Positions 39,012 to 47,428 are shown, counted from the stretch's first letter. The stretch is DNA of 64,000 nt from Rothia sp. (in: high G+C Gram-positive bacteria) (GCA_030529845.1 JAUMWB010000004.1:171619-235618); one strand, 5' to 3'. Program-made: numbers and translations. The notes: generated by a model from the letters alone, not told the origin.

Positions 39012-39480
39012 GAGAAGCCTCCCGATAGCTGGCCGCCAGCTCACGAGCGTCCGCAAAACCAAGCAAGCGGGCAGCCTCATCAACCAGGGAATAGTAAAAG
39101 TGTTGGTCAAGCTCAGCCAGAGGTACCCATTCAGCTCGGTCAGTTGAGCCCCCAATCTCGGCTGTGAGCTCCCCGCCTGTAACATGCGCTGTGTAAATGG
39201 TGCGCAGGGCACAAAAAGGACGCGTGGAGCCGGGCTCCGCTTCAAAGTAGGCTGCGTGGACTCCCAGCAGCTGGCCCAGTTCAACCCGATAGCCGGTTTC
39301 TTCACGTACCTCACGCAGGGCCGTCTCATGGGGTTGCTCACCGGGATCCATACCCCCGCCAGGCAGGGTCCAGCCGGGGCGATAACCGGGAATATGCGGC
39401 ACCCAGCGGGAAAGCAAAATCTTACCGTCCTCAATCACCACAGCGTAGGCGGCCGGGCGAGTATCCATCACCAGAGGCAT
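39004..39480 (-). CDS. Nudix hydrolase (MutT-like)
   Basis: A 158-residue protein with the Nudix box GGGMDPGEQPHETALREVREETGY (residues about 41-64; catalytic REVREE intact). The preceding SRWVPHIPGYRPGWTLPGG is typical of actinobacterial MutT-related proteins. ATG 39480 is chosen, as AAAGGAAG lies about 6 bases upstream; a GTG 6 bases earlier overlaps the binding site. The next gene starts inside its last codons. A GCGTCCGC octamer is at 39047. Substrate unknown. Confidence 0.87.
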   Translation of the reverse strand: MPLVMDTRPAAYAVVIEDGKILLSRWVPHIPGYRPGWTLPGGGMDPGEQPHETALREVREETGYRVELGQLLGVHAAYFEAEPGSTRPFCALRTIYTAHVTGGELTAEIGGSTDRAEWVPLAELDQHFYYSLVDEAARLLGFADARELAASYREASHG

Positions 39481-39608
39481 CTTCACTTCCTTTGTTGGTC
39501 TCTGAAGAACCAGTCTATTGCACCAGCCCCGGGGGGGGCCACGCTCTCAGCCTTTTAGGAAAGCTGGCATACCGGGTTTATCCAGCGAAAAGCGATAGGC
39601 TCATAGGT

Positions 39609-40655
39609 ATGACAGCGACCGGGATACTAGCAGCAGAAACAACAACACTAGAAGAAAGCGCCGAGGCCGCCGGAACCATCATGGCCAGGTTAGCCAGCCT
39701 AGACTTTTGGCTGGGAGCGCCCCTGCGCATCCTCATCATTATCGTCATCGGCATTATCCTGCACGGACTAGTGCGGGTAGTGATTCGTCATGTCACCGAT
39801 TCGATTGCCCGCGGCACCAAAAATCGGGTAGTTGCAGCAGACGAGAAAAAGGGCGGCCTCAGTAGTCGTTGGAAAGCTGATACGTCTTTGGCAAGCGCTC
39901 GCCAGTCTCAGCGAGCCCAGACCGTTGGATCGGTACTCCGCTCAGTCTCATCGATTGTGATCTGGACGGTCATGATCGTCATGATTATCGCGGAGCTGGG
40001 CTTCAATATTGCCCCGGTCATTGCCTCAGCCGGTGTAGTGGGTGTAGCCCTCTCTTTCGGCGCCCAGTCGCTGGTCAAGGACTTCCTCTCGGGTATTTTC
40101 ATCGTGGCTGAGGATCAGCTGGGGATAGGGGACTGGGTCAATCTCGGTGAGGCCGAAGGCGAGGTTGAGGCTGTGGGGCTGCGTACCACCCAGGTACGCG
40201 ATACTGCCGGGACCCTCTGGCATGTGCGAAACGGCGAAATCCTGCGCGTGGGCAATTCCTCCCAGGGTTGGGCGCGGACCATCATCGACCTACCTATCCC
40301 CTACGATGCTGATATCGATGAGATGGCCAACTTCCTTATGACCTCCATTCAGAAGGCCATTAAGCTGCCCGGCATCAAAGAAAATATTTCTGGTAAGCCC
40401 CAGTACCTGGGGGTTCAGTCGGTGACCGGTGAGTCGGTTATCCTGCGCCTCACCGTAAAGACGGCCCCCTCAGAGCAGTTTGCGGTAGGCCGTAAACTCC
40501 GTGAAGAGCTCAAGAAGGCCATGGACCAGCGCGGCCTGCGGATTCCTCTGGCTAACCAGTCGGTGATCCACAATGAGGTACATGAAGAGCGCCCTGCGCC
40601 CTCAGGGGCCAAAGAGCAAGCTTCTTCAGACGAAGCTACTCCCAAGAAGAGCTAG
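39609..40655 (+). CDS. MscS-family mechanosensitive channel
   Basis: A 348-residue small-conductance channel. Three hydrophobic helices end in the pore helix (APVIASAGVVGVALSFGAQSL), with the Gly/Ala packing pattern of TM3, followed by KDFLSGIFIVAEDQLGIGDWV, the MscS beta-domain signature. The C-terminus is Lys/Glu-rich. ATG 39609 has a -10-like TAGGCT (39596-39605 region) close upstream and no Shine-Dalgarno, so the transcript may be leaderless. It should protect against osmotic down-shock. The stop overlaps the stop of the convergent LysR-like gene in CTAG. Confidence 0.9.
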   Translation: MTATGILAAETTTLEESAEAAGTIMARLASLDFWLGAPLRILIIIVIGIILHGLVRVVIRHVTDSIARGTKNRVVAADEKKGGLSSRWKADTSLASARQSQRAQTVGSVLRSVSSIVIWTVMIVMIIAELGFNIAPVIASAGVVGVALSFGAQSLVKDFLSGIFIVAEDQLGIGDWVNLGEAEGEVEAVGLRTTQVRDTAGTLWHVRNGEILRVGNSSQGWARTIIDLPIPYDADIDEMANFLMTSIQKAIKLPGIKENISGKPQYLGVQSVTGESVILRLTVKTAPSEQFAVGRKLREELKKAMDQRGLRIPLANQSVIHNEVHEERPAPSGAKEQASSDEATPKKS

Positions 40656-41578
40656 CGCTTTTTGCCGCGGGAGCCTCGCCCGGAGCCTTTAGCGCTCACC
40701 TTCCCGCCCTTCTGAGCCTGATACTGACGCAGGTTTCCGCTCTTCTGGGCGTTACGCTTCTTCCGGTCTTCAGCCTCACGACGCTTATTGGCAGCAGCCC
40801 GCTTGCGCTTGGCTTCTTCCTTTTCGCGCCGTTGCTTCTCAAGAGCAACCTCCCGGCTGTCGCTACCGCGCTGAGAAGCGGCGGTGCGGCCGCGGGTAAT
40901 ACCTACGAAGTCCTGGATTACCTGCTCACGGACGTCCTCACGAACTTCCCTCTTCCAGACCAGTAGGACGGGGTAATCTTCTACGCCTTCGACCGGGCGG
41001 TAGGTCAGATCCTTGCGGTGGTAGAAACGGGCCACAGACATGGGTACGAGGAGCAGGCCTAAGCCGGCAGCTACCAGCTCTACTGCGTCAGCCCTGTGCC
41101 TCATCTGGGGCAGCGGACGCGGGTTCTCAGCCCGGTAGTCAGCGGAAAGATCGCGCCATTCGGGCACTTCATCGGGGTTCTGGAGCAAAAACTCCTCTGC
41201 GAGTTCGGCAAGCGGAACGCTCTCCAGAACCGTCAGCAGGTGGTCCTTGGGAAGCACCACCACGGGAGTTTCCCGGTAAAGCTCTATCGCGTGGTAGCGC
41301 TTCTTATCACGAGCAGCTGGCTCGTCCTCAGCACGCACCAGCACCATATCAGCAAAAGCCTCTAGGGCCTGTAGCCCCCGCCCTTCGCCCAAAGCCACAT
41401 CGGTCAGGGGGGCCAGGGCAGAGTAGCGCTCTCGCCAGCGGTTGAACCACTTTCCGGGCATAACTCCGGGTACGAAGCCAACGCACAAGCCGGGTATCTG
41501 CCCCACATGCTCATAGCGGGCTGTCTGATCATCGACGAGCAGGTCGGGACGGGCAAGAATCAGCTCGCTCAGAGTCAT
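40652..41578 (-). CDS. LysR substrate-binding-like protein without helix-turn-helix
   Basis: A 308-residue protein. Residues about 25-210 resemble the LysR effector-binding domain: GQIPGLCVGFVPGVMPGKW, LYRETPVVVLPKDHLL, LVAAGLGLLLVPMSVARF. The usual N-terminal winged HTH is missing; the protein starts only about 25 residues before the domain. The last 75 residues are a highly basic Lys/Arg/Glu tail (EAKRKRAAANKRREAEDRKK...GSGRGSRGKKR) that could bind nucleic acid. Its start overlaps the DedA-like stop (ATGA). Function unknown; a repressor or a metabolite-binding partner is possible. Confidence 0.75.
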   Translation of the reverse strand: MTLSELILARPDLLVDDQTARYEHVGQIPGLCVGFVPGVMPGKWFNRWRERYSALAPLTDVALGEGRGLQALEAFADMVLVRAEDEPAARDKKRYHAIELYRETPVVVLPKDHLLTVLESVPLAELAEEFLLQNPDEVPEWRDLSADYRAENPRPLPQMRHRADAVELVAAGLGLLLVPMSVARFYHRKDLTYRPVEGVEDYPVLLVWKREVREDVREQVIQDFVGITRGRTAASQRGSDSREVALEKQRREKEEAKRKRAAANKRREAEDRKKRNAQKSGNLRQYQAQKGGKVSAKGSGRGSRGKKR

Positions 41579-42060
41579 AAGGTGGTGTCTTTCGGTAGTC
41601 GAGGCATGGAACGTTTCCTGTCCCGGATTTTTGCGGTGGTGATGATGGCTGCCAGCAGGGTCAGCGCTAGGAGGACGACCTGCGGGTTTTCAAGCCAGAG
41701 CCAGACGACAGACATACCAACCGTTGCATAGATAGTGCCCCACATGAGCGTGCCCACCAACATAGCAGGCACCCATCGAGCCAAGGGCATACGGGTAAAG
41801 CCGGTCGTGAGAATAACTGCGGTTTGAAAGCCCACCGTTAAAAAACAGGCGGGGACGGCCAGAACTCCCCAGCGGTTCACAAAATACTGGGCCCTACGAT
41901 AGAGAGGGTGATCCATGAGGTGCTGAATCTTCTCGAAGCGAGAACCACCTGCCTGAGCCAACCAACCCAGCGAAAAAACTAGGGAGGTGCGCACGATACC
42001 CACCACCCACATAAAGCCGATGGCGGCTACCCAGTGCAAACTCTCAAGCCATTCCCTCAC
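41575..42060 (-). CDS. DedA/VTT-like small membrane protein
   Basis: A 161-residue membrane protein with about four helices. The segment NRWGVLAVPACFLTVGFQTAVILTTGF resembles the DedA/VTT domain region (R-x-x-x-x-x-P...T-G), which in DedA and UptA-like proteins handles membrane lipids. It is shorter than full DedA proteins. Its TGA overlaps the ATG of the LysR-like gene (ATGA), so the two are translated together. Assignment is moderate. Confidence 0.6.
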   Translation of the reverse strand: MREWLESLHWVAAIGFMWVVGIVRTSLVFSLGWLAQAGGSRFEKIQHLMDHPLYRRAQYFVNRWGVLAVPACFLTVGFQTAVILTTGFTRMPLARWVPAMLVGTLMWGTIYATVGMSVVWLWLENPQVVLLALTLLAAIITTAKIRDRKRSMPRLPKDTTL

Positions 42061-42254
42061 CCCACCAGTCTATCCTGTCCAGCTGGTGGGGAGCGGAGGC
42101 GTCCGTGCCTAACTAATAGCAAGAGGCCGTGAATACAGATATGACAGGGAAAACAGAGATTTTTTAGGCTTACCTATCTCAAGATGTAGGTTAACCAAAA
42201 AAAATTTTCCCAAAGACTAGCCAAGCACTCACAAATTAGGTTATATTTTTATTA

Positions 42255-42364
42255 CCAAATAGCAAAAGGCCCTGTGGGAGGGCTGGCTAGGCGGTACAAA
42301 GAAGACTTTTCTTCCTGTGTGTGATGCAGCTAGAGGCACCTGGTTCAGGTGCCTCTAGCTTTTT
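42255..42364 (+). ncRNA. Candidate intergenic small RNA ending in a strong terminator
   Basis: Between the DedA-like gene and the CYTH-CHAD gene, both on the minus strand, is a perfect 14-bp hairpin (42328-42341/42347-42360) followed on the plus strand by TTTTTAT. A plus-strand terminator is unexpected, as no plus-strand gene lies within 1.6 kb upstream. A possible -10 TATATT lies at 42242-42247 in AT-rich DNA. The predicted transcript of about 110 bases has no convincing ORF (a 16-codon GTG frame lacks a Shine-Dalgarno) and could fold a second hairpin around GAAGACTTTTCTTC. Start position is a guess. Confidence 0.4.
42328..42364 (+). terminator. Plus-strand intrinsic terminator
   Basis: AGCTAGAGGCACCT and AGGTGCCTCTAGCT pair perfectly around a GGTTC loop, then TTTTAT follows. 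The polarity (T-run only on the plus strand) points to a plus-strand transcript. The minus-strand CYTH-CHAD gene ends at 42404 and could also use the stem. Confidence 0.8.
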
Positions 42365-42403
42365 ATCTAGGCTGGACCGCACCGGCTAGGTCCACTCGTA
42401 GAT

Positions 42404-44041
42404 TTAGGTGAGCTTAATACCTTTTACCTTCTTAAGCGCCCGGGGTAGGGTATCGTAGGCGGTCATGCGCAGCCCCATCGCCAAAAGCTCGGAACGACCC
42501 AGCAGATAGCCGACGGAAAAAGAGTCAAGCCCCAGTTCCTCGGCCTGAGTGCCTAGCCCCATGAGCCACTCACCCATGGTGAGCTCATCGGTCAGCTCTC
42601 CCAGTCCTGCCTGCACACCCTTCGCCCGGGCCACCAGCTCGACCTGAGGCTCAGTCAGAGGAAGGCCAGCTTCGGCAACAGCGAAGAGGCAGTAACGCAC
42701 AGCTTTAGCGGCCTTACGCACATCATGTAAACCTTCATCAAAGGCTACACTGGCAGCAAAATCGCTTGCCTGTTCCGGCCAGGTTGCTTCAGCTCGCTCC
42801 CCCTGCTTGACCAGGTTCTTTCGCAGACGCTTAGCCACCTTATTCACGTAGTTTTCGCTATTGAGGGGAAGCTCCACGGCCAGCGTCACGTCCGCGAGCA
42901 AGGCTTCGAGAGCTAGCTGAAGTTCCAGCCTTCCAGAGGAGGCCAGGTAGCGGCGTGCCTGAGTAGCAGCGTCAGTCTGCTGGTGCTCCATAACAGCCTC
43001 AAAGGCAGGGCCAGCGCTCTCACCCAGAACCGGGTGAGCCTGCAAAACCTGACGAGCCATAGGGTGGACTAGCTCGCCGTTACGGTGAGCTTCTAGCTGA
43101 CGGGCGTAGGCCTTGAGCCCCTGCATCATGTCTTCAAGGGCCGGAGCGAACCCGCTTCGTACATAGGGCAGAGCCATGTACTTGAGCACGCTCCGCAGCT
43201 GGCGTGCAACGATACGCCCCTGGTGAGTCGCATCGGGCACCCCTGCTGCCACCAGCAGATCAGCCTGAGCTAACCGCAGGGCATGGGAAGCCAGCACACC
43301 GGTCAGAAGCTCTGCTGAGCTGGGCACCGGCGCACCTTCTACTCCCGGAGTCTTCTTTTTCTTTTTCCCAGCCTTTTTCCCGCTGCCCTTGGTCTTGCCC
43401 GCAATACGGGCCTCGAACTCGGCGTCTTGCCCCAGAGCCCGTGCAATCTTAGCCAGTGACTGAGAGGGTACAGCCCCAACAGCCTGAAGCTGACGGGCTA
43501 CCGCTTCAAAGAGGGACCGCCCCAGCTTAGGTTCAGCTGCACCAGCCTCAAGAAGCTCCACCTCCCACTCCTGCCAGGTTCGTTCCTGACCGGTAGCGTA
43601 GTCAAGTGCCTGAACCCGGTCATCACAAATCTCGGCCAGGGGCTTCCCCTTGCCATCGACGATCACGGTTCGAGTCCGTTGGGTCTTCAGGGATACCCGT
43701 GGGGTCAGGCTCTCCCCTAGCGCTGGCACCTGCACAAATTTCTTGACTGCAGCAGGCATAGTAGAAGACTTCGACAGCAGGTCAAAAGTTACCTCATGAC
43801 GCTGACCGGCAGCATCAAACTTGATATGCCAGCCCTGGTCATAACCTCCTATGCGGCGACGCAGGGCAACCTTATGCCGCCCCAGGTGACCAGAGGGGGT
43901 GTCGTAGTAGGTGGCATCAAGCTCTTCAAAGACTGGATCCTTAACTCTCCACTCTTTAAAGCTCCACTCCACCGAAGGAACATCACTGTTCACATCGGCA
44001 AGCTCAAATTTCTGCTCAATTTCTAAGTGGTGTGTAGCCAT
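42404..44041 (-). CDS. CYTH-CHAD domain protein
   Basis: A 545-residue protein with an N-terminal CYTH domain (ExExK as E7-I-E9-Q-K11; later RRRIGGYDQGWHIKFD) and a C-terminal CHAD helical domain from about residue 245 (HALRLAQADLLVAAGVPDATHQGRIVARQLRSVLK and later HDVRKAAKAVRYCLF, given here by their cores HQGRIVARQLR and HDVRKAAKAVRY). CYTH domains hydrolyse triphosphates; CHAD binds polyphosphate granules through conserved His and basic residues. A Lys-rich linker (GKKAGKKKKK) joins the two. It probably acts in polyphosphate or tripolyphosphate metabolism. ATG 44041. Confidence 0.92.
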   Translation of the reverse strand: MATHHLEIEQKFELADVNSDVPSVEWSFKEWRVKDPVFEELDATYYDTPSGHLGRHKVALRRRIGGYDQGWHIKFDAAGQRHEVTFDLLSKSSTMPAAVKKFVQVPALGESLTPRVSLKTQRTRTVIVDGKGKPLAEICDDRVQALDYATGQERTWQEWEVELLEAGAAEPKLGRSLFEAVARQLQAVGAVPSQSLAKIARALGQDAEFEARIAGKTKGSGKKAGKKKKKTPGVEGAPVPSSAELLTGVLASHALRLAQADLLVAAGVPDATHQGRIVARQLRSVLKYMALPYVRSGFAPALEDMMQGLKAYARQLEAHRNGELVHPMARQVLQAHPVLGESAGPAFEAVMEHQQTDAATQARRYLASSGRLELQLALEALLADVTLAVELPLNSENYVNKVAKRLRKNLVKQGERAEATWPEQASDFAASVAFDEGLHDVRKAAKAVRYCLFAVAEAGLPLTEPQVELVARAKGVQAGLGELTDELTMGEWLMGLGTQAEELGLDSFSVGYLLGRSELLAMGLRMTAYDTLPRALKKVKGIKLT

Positions 44042-44098
44042 GCAGGTAGCCTTCCTCGGGTTGTCATGGGGTGGCCTGATTTATGCCCCTGCAACAGA

Positions 44099-44143
44099 AT
44101 ACCCAGCTTCGCAGCCCCTGGGGGTGAGGCTACGGCTGGGTAT
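44099..44143 (-). terminator. Terminator of the SepH-position membrane gene
   Basis: Arms ATACCCAGC (44099-44107) and GCTGGGTAT (44135-44143) with an internal CCCC/GGGG stem. It follows the minus-strand membrane protein gene (ends 44172). Confidence 0.5.
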
Positions 44144-44171
44144 CTATTCTTTGAAAAAACTTCATCTTCGC

Positions 44172-45059
44172 TTAGGCGCGGCGGCGCTTGAGCACATCAT
44201 CGAGATTGAGTGTTGCCGCCTGGGCCAGGGTCTGGCTTTGGCTACGCGGAGCAGTCTCGGTCTCTACCGGTGCCGGAGCTTCCCGGCGGACGGTCTCTGC
44301 CTCAAGGTAGGTGGGCAAAGGAACTTCGGTTACCTGCCAGCTGGTATCGGGTAGGGCCTCATCCATACGTAGCCGGGTGGGAGCCTGCTGAGCGGTTGAC
44401 TCACTGTCAGCAACAGGAGCAGAAGTTGCTATCACCGGGTGGTGCTGGGTTTTTGCTTTCCTGAGAGCCTTGGCAGCGTGGCTTACGGGTATCTGCTGAC
44501 GGGCGCGGGCTGGACGCTCTGGGGCAGGCTTTACCTCAACAGCAGAAACTCCGGTGCTTGCCTGGGATGACAGATTTACAGGGCCGCTACTAGTCTTCTG
44601 CGGGGAGGCAGGACGCACCTGAGCCTGGCGTTGTTCGACAGCTAGCACAGTGCGGGCTCGCCTACGATTTCTATCGCGCAGCGCCAACACTCGCAAGGAC
44701 CCCAGGCAGGCCAGGCTAGCAAGAAGGAAGATGAGGGGAAGAAAGGCTGCTCCGGTGCCCCACAGGGCCAGCGCTCCGGTCACCAGAGCAGCAAAAGCGA
44801 AAAGAAGCGCCAGGCCGAAGAGAGCCACACGGCCAGGCTTGAGACGGAAAGCAGGAAGGCTTTCGACCGCAACCTGATGCTGCGGAGCAGCTAGTGCCCG
44901 CGGGGCCTCTGCTTCACTCACATGGCTTTCGACAATATCGGCCACGAATTTCTCGGCCCCGATGCTGGTCACAGAAGTCTTGCGGCGGCGCGCAACGAGA
45001 CCCAGCCCGACCAGCACGCATACAAGCAAAATAAGGCCCGAGCCACTCAGGAAATCCAT
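44172..45059 (-). CDS. Unknown membrane protein with long cytoplasmic tail
   Basis: A 295-residue protein. One hydrophobic helix at the N-terminus (GLILLVCVLVGLGLVARRRK), two more near residues 80-130, then about 150 residues of low-complexity, mostly disordered sequence rich in Ala, Gln, Pro and Arg, ending in LDDVLKRRRA. The closing motif resembles tails conserved in related actinobacterial proteins, but I cannot name a function. ATG 45059 is chosen, with GAAAGAACGGGGG upstream; a longer frame reaches 45092. Confidence 0.6.
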   Translation of the reverse strand: MDFLSGSGLILLVCVLVGLGLVARRRKTSVTSIGAEKFVADIVESHVSEAEAPRALAAPQHQVAVESLPAFRLKPGRVALFGLALLFAFAALVTGALALWGTGAAFLPLIFLLASLACLGSLRVLALRDRNRRRARTVLAVEQRQAQVRPASPQKTSSGPVNLSSQASTGVSAVEVKPAPERPARARQQIPVSHAAKALRKAKTQHHPVIATSAPVADSESTAQQAPTRLRMDEALPDTSWQVTEVPLPTYLEAETVRREAPAPVETETAPRSQSQTLAQAATLNLDDVLKRRRA

Positions 45060-45147
45060 CACTGCCCCCGTTCTTTCAACTCTGTGACACACATATCTAG
45101 TTCATTCTACCCCAGTACTCTGGCCGAGAGCAGGGCCGGGATACAAA

Positions 45148-45181
45148 AACTGGGTGCCTTCCCTGTAGAAGACACCCAGTT
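45148..45181 (-). terminator. Terminator of galU
   Basis: Arms AACTGGGTGCCTTC (45148-45161) and GAAGACACCCAGTT (45168-45181) with one mismatch. On the minus strand the stem is followed by TTTTTG, downstream of galU. Confidence 0.8.
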
Positions 45182-45260
45182 CTTTCATACGAGGCAGCTT
45201 GCTAGCTAACAGAGCGGGGCTTCCCTTAGCCCGGCATCCGGCCAGCAAGAACCTTGCAGC

Positions 45261-46166
45261 TTACAGCTCGGCTGCGAATTCCTTGATCCAGGTACGCAGC
45301 TCGGGGCCCAGGTCATCGCGCTCAGCAGCGAGAATGACATTGGCCTTCAGATAAGAGAGCTTATCGCCGGTATCGAAACGGCGGCCCTTGAAGACCACAC
45401 CGTAGACACCTTCACCCTCACCGCTGCCCTGGGCCAGGGTCTGGAGAGCGTCGGTTAGCTGAATCTCACCGCCGCGGCCCGGTGCGGTGTTCTCCAGCAC
45501 CTCAAAAACCTTGGGAGAGAGAACGTAGCGGCCAATAACGGCCAGGTTGGAGGGGGCGTCCTCAACGGCAGGCTTTTCAACCAGACCGGTAATCTTGACG
45601 AAGCCGTCCTCACCCTCAACCGCTTCAACGGCGGCGCAACCGTAAGCAGAAATCTGCTCTTCGGGAACCTCCATCAGAGCCACGACAGAGCCACCGGTCT
45701 TCTGCTGAACAGCAACCATGGCAGAGAGCAGGTCTTCTTTTTCGTCGATGAGGTCATCGCCCAGCAAGACAGCAAAAGGCTCGTTACCTACGTGGACCTT
45801 ACCGCGTAGTACAGCGTGGCCCAGGCCCTTGGGGTCGCCCTGGCGGACGTAGTGGATTTCGCCCAGGTCGTTGGAATCTTCAACGCTCTTGAGCAGTGCG
45901 TCCTTGCCCTGCTCAGCGAGCTGTTGTTCCAGGCCGGGTACACGGTCAAAGTGATCTTCGAGAGCACGCTTATTGCGGCCAGTGATCATCAGTACATCGT
46001 TGAGGCCTGCGCGAATAGCCTCTTCTACCACGTACTGGATAGCGGGACGGTCTACCACAGGCAGCATCTCCTTGGGAGTTGCCTTGGTGGCGGGAAGGAA
46101 GCGAGTGCCGAGACCGGCTGCGGGAATCACAGCCTTGGTCACGGAGAGTGATTTATTTTCAGTCAT
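45261..46166 (-). CDS. galU: UTP-glucose-1-phosphate uridylyltransferase
   Basis: A 301-residue enzyme making UDP-glucose for cell-envelope and glycogen-type sugars. The nucleotide-binding motif AAGLGTRFLPATKATPKEML spans residues 16-35; LVEKPAVEDAPSNLAVIGRYVL and FDTGDKLSYLKAN are also family motifs. ATG 46166 (MTENKSLSV) has GAAAGG directly upstream. It is divergent from the cyclo-ligase gene, with 100 bases between the starts, and ends in its own terminator. Confidence 0.96.
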   Translation of the reverse strand: MTENKSLSVTKAVIPAAGLGTRFLPATKATPKEMLPVVDRPAIQYVVEEAIRAGLNDVLMITGRNKRALEDHFDRVPGLEQQLAEQGKDALLKSVEDSNDLGEIHYVRQGDPKGLGHAVLRGKVHVGNEPFAVLLGDDLIDEKEDLLSAMVAVQQKTGGSVVALMEVPEEQISAYGCAAVEAVEGEDGFVKITGLVEKPAVEDAPSNLAVIGRYVLSPKVFEVLENTAPGRGGEIQLTDALQTLAQGSGEGEGVYGVVFKGRRFDTGDKLSYLKANVILAAERDDLGPELRTWIKEFAAEL

Positions 46167-46266
46167 ACCTTTCAGAATACCCAAAATTTAGAGTTTGTCT
46201 GTATTCCAGGCTTTCATAGGGGGTAAGTTGTGACTAGATTCAGCTACCACCTCAGTAGGACGACCC

Positions 46267-46872
46267 ATGACATCCTCTACATCAGCGCATACGGCCCACG
46301 CTAAAGCCCTGGCCCGCAGCTACCTGCGTCGACGACGTCACCAGCATCCGGCGGATACTAGCATCGCTCAGGATTTTGAACGCACCCTAGCGCCCCTGTG
46401 GCGAGCGCAAGCGCCGGGCTCCACCCTTGCGGCCTTCCATCCTCTTTCCTCTGAACCTCCCCTACTACCAGCCCTGAGCCAGGCCGTAGCCGAAGGGCAT
46501 CGGGTACTGGTGCCGGTCGTCCGCCCCCAACGCCAGCTAGCCTGGGTGAAGTGGAACCCTGATGTCGAACATACTGTCAATGCCCTGGGAATCCTTGAAC
46601 CACAAGGGGAGCTCCTGGGGAGCGAGGCCTTTATTCAGGCAGACCTGCGTTTGGTACCTGCCCTGGCCTATGATCTGGCCGGGCGGCGGCTAGGTCAGGG
46701 TGGGGGCTACTATGACCGTCTCTTTGAGCAGCTTGGCTCCCTCGCACAGGCCCCCTCGACGGTGGGGGTCGTGTTTGAGCGGGAAATTCTAGATTCCCTC
46801 CCGGCTGATGTCTGGGATGCCAGGCTCAGGTTTGTAGCCACAGAGCAGGCCCTGCATCGCCTGGGGAATTGA
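46267..46872 (+). CDS. 5-formyltetrahydrofolate cyclo-ligase family protein
   Basis: A 201-residue folate enzyme that converts 5-formyl-THF to 5,10-methenyl-THF with ATP. The signature GRRLGQGGGYYDR near the C-terminus and the VLVPVVRPQRQLAWVKW strand are characteristic. ATG 46267 follows a CAGTAGGACG stretch with a weak binding site. It is probably in one transcript with the fmdB gene 66 bases downstream, an arrangement common in actinobacteria. Confidence 0.92.
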   Translation: MTSSTSAHTAHAKALARSYLRRRRHQHPADTSIAQDFERTLAPLWRAQAPGSTLAAFHPLSSEPPLLPALSQAVAEGHRVLVPVVRPQRQLAWVKWNPDVEHTVNALGILEPQGELLGSEAFIQADLRLVPALAYDLAGRRLGQGGGYYDRLFEQLGSLAQAPSTVGVVFEREILDSLPADVWDARLRFVATEQALHRLGN

Positions 46873-46938
46873 GGGGGAGCTAGTAGAAGAGAGTAGAATA
46901 ACCTCCAGATTTATTACCTACCCGATGTGGAGTTATTC

Positions 46939-47121
46939 GTGCCTGTTTACGTTTACCAGTGCAAGAACTGTGACCATGTATTTGAGCAGCACCAGTCCTT
47001 CTCGGACGAGGCGCTCAAGACCTGCCCCGAATGTGGACAGGACACCCTGCGTAAGAAGTTCGGCCAGGTCGGTGTCGTTTTTAAGGGTTCTGGTTTCTAC
47101 GCTAACGATAAGGGTAAGTAG
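46939..47121 (+). CDS. FmdB-family zinc-ribbon protein
   Basis: A 60-residue protein with two CxxC pairs (CKNC and CPEC) forming a zinc ribbon, the FmdB family. The opening VPVYVYQCKNCDHVFEQ matches the family pattern MPxYxYxCxxC, so GTG 46939 is the start, with GGAG 7 bases upstream. The family was named from an amidase-operon regulator; its role in general is not established. A strong terminator follows. Confidence 0.88.
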   Translation: MPVYVYQCKNCDHVFEQHQSFSDEALKTCPECGQDTLRKKFGQVGVVFKGSGFYANDKGK

Positions 47122-47135
47122 GCCTGAGCAAGCTC

Positions 47136-47174
47136 AAGGGGCTGTCTACCACAGTAGGTGGTAGACAGCCCCTT
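47136..47174 (+). terminator. Terminator after the FmdB gene
   Basis: Perfect 16-bp arms AAGGGGCTGTCTACCA (47136-47151) and TGGTAGACAGCCCCTT (47159-47174), then TATTTATT. Confidence 0.88.
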
Positions 47175-47185
47175 TATTTATTGCC

Positions 47186-47428
47186 CTATTGCCCGTAGTG
47201 GGGTGGACGTTGTTCCTTGAGCCAGGTGGCACGGGCGTCCTCTCCTTTGTGAGGCGAGTCGGACGCGCTGGCGTCGCTGAGCCCTGCTAGTTTGGGTTCG
47301 GTGCCGGTGAAGGTTGAGCCACCTGTGGCCCGGCGGTGGCCGCGCCGTTTCTTGGGTACGGGGCTGTACCCGGCTTTTGTCTCTTCTGCCTTTGCCCCTG
47401 CTGACACCGGGGTGGGAGTCTTACTCAT
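47186..47428 (-). CDS. Small disordered protein coupled to the helicase-like gene
   Basis: An 80-residue protein, basic in the first half (VPKKRRGHRRATGG) and ending in WLKEQRPPHYGQ. No domain is recognised. ATG 47428 overlaps the last 8 bases of the 1310-residue gene upstream, so translation is coupled and the two products probably work together. The conserved-looking C-terminal RPPHYG motif is the only hint of a binding function. Confidence 0.6.
   Translation of the reverse strand: MSKTPTPVSAGAKAEETKAGYSPVPKKRRGHRRATGGSTFTGTEPKLAGLSDASASDSPHKGEDARATWLKEQRPPHYGQ

Noticed and set aside
39011-39434. Longer N-terminus for the OpuAC-like lipoprotein
   Set aside because: The extra 141 residues are the Nudix gene read in another frame; the signal peptide begins at ATG 39011 with a strong ribosome binding site.
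43660-43682. tRNA T-loop-like GGTTCGAGTCC on the plus strand
   Set aside because: It lies inside the CYTH-CHAD coding sequence, and no acceptor stem or anticodon arm can be placed around it.
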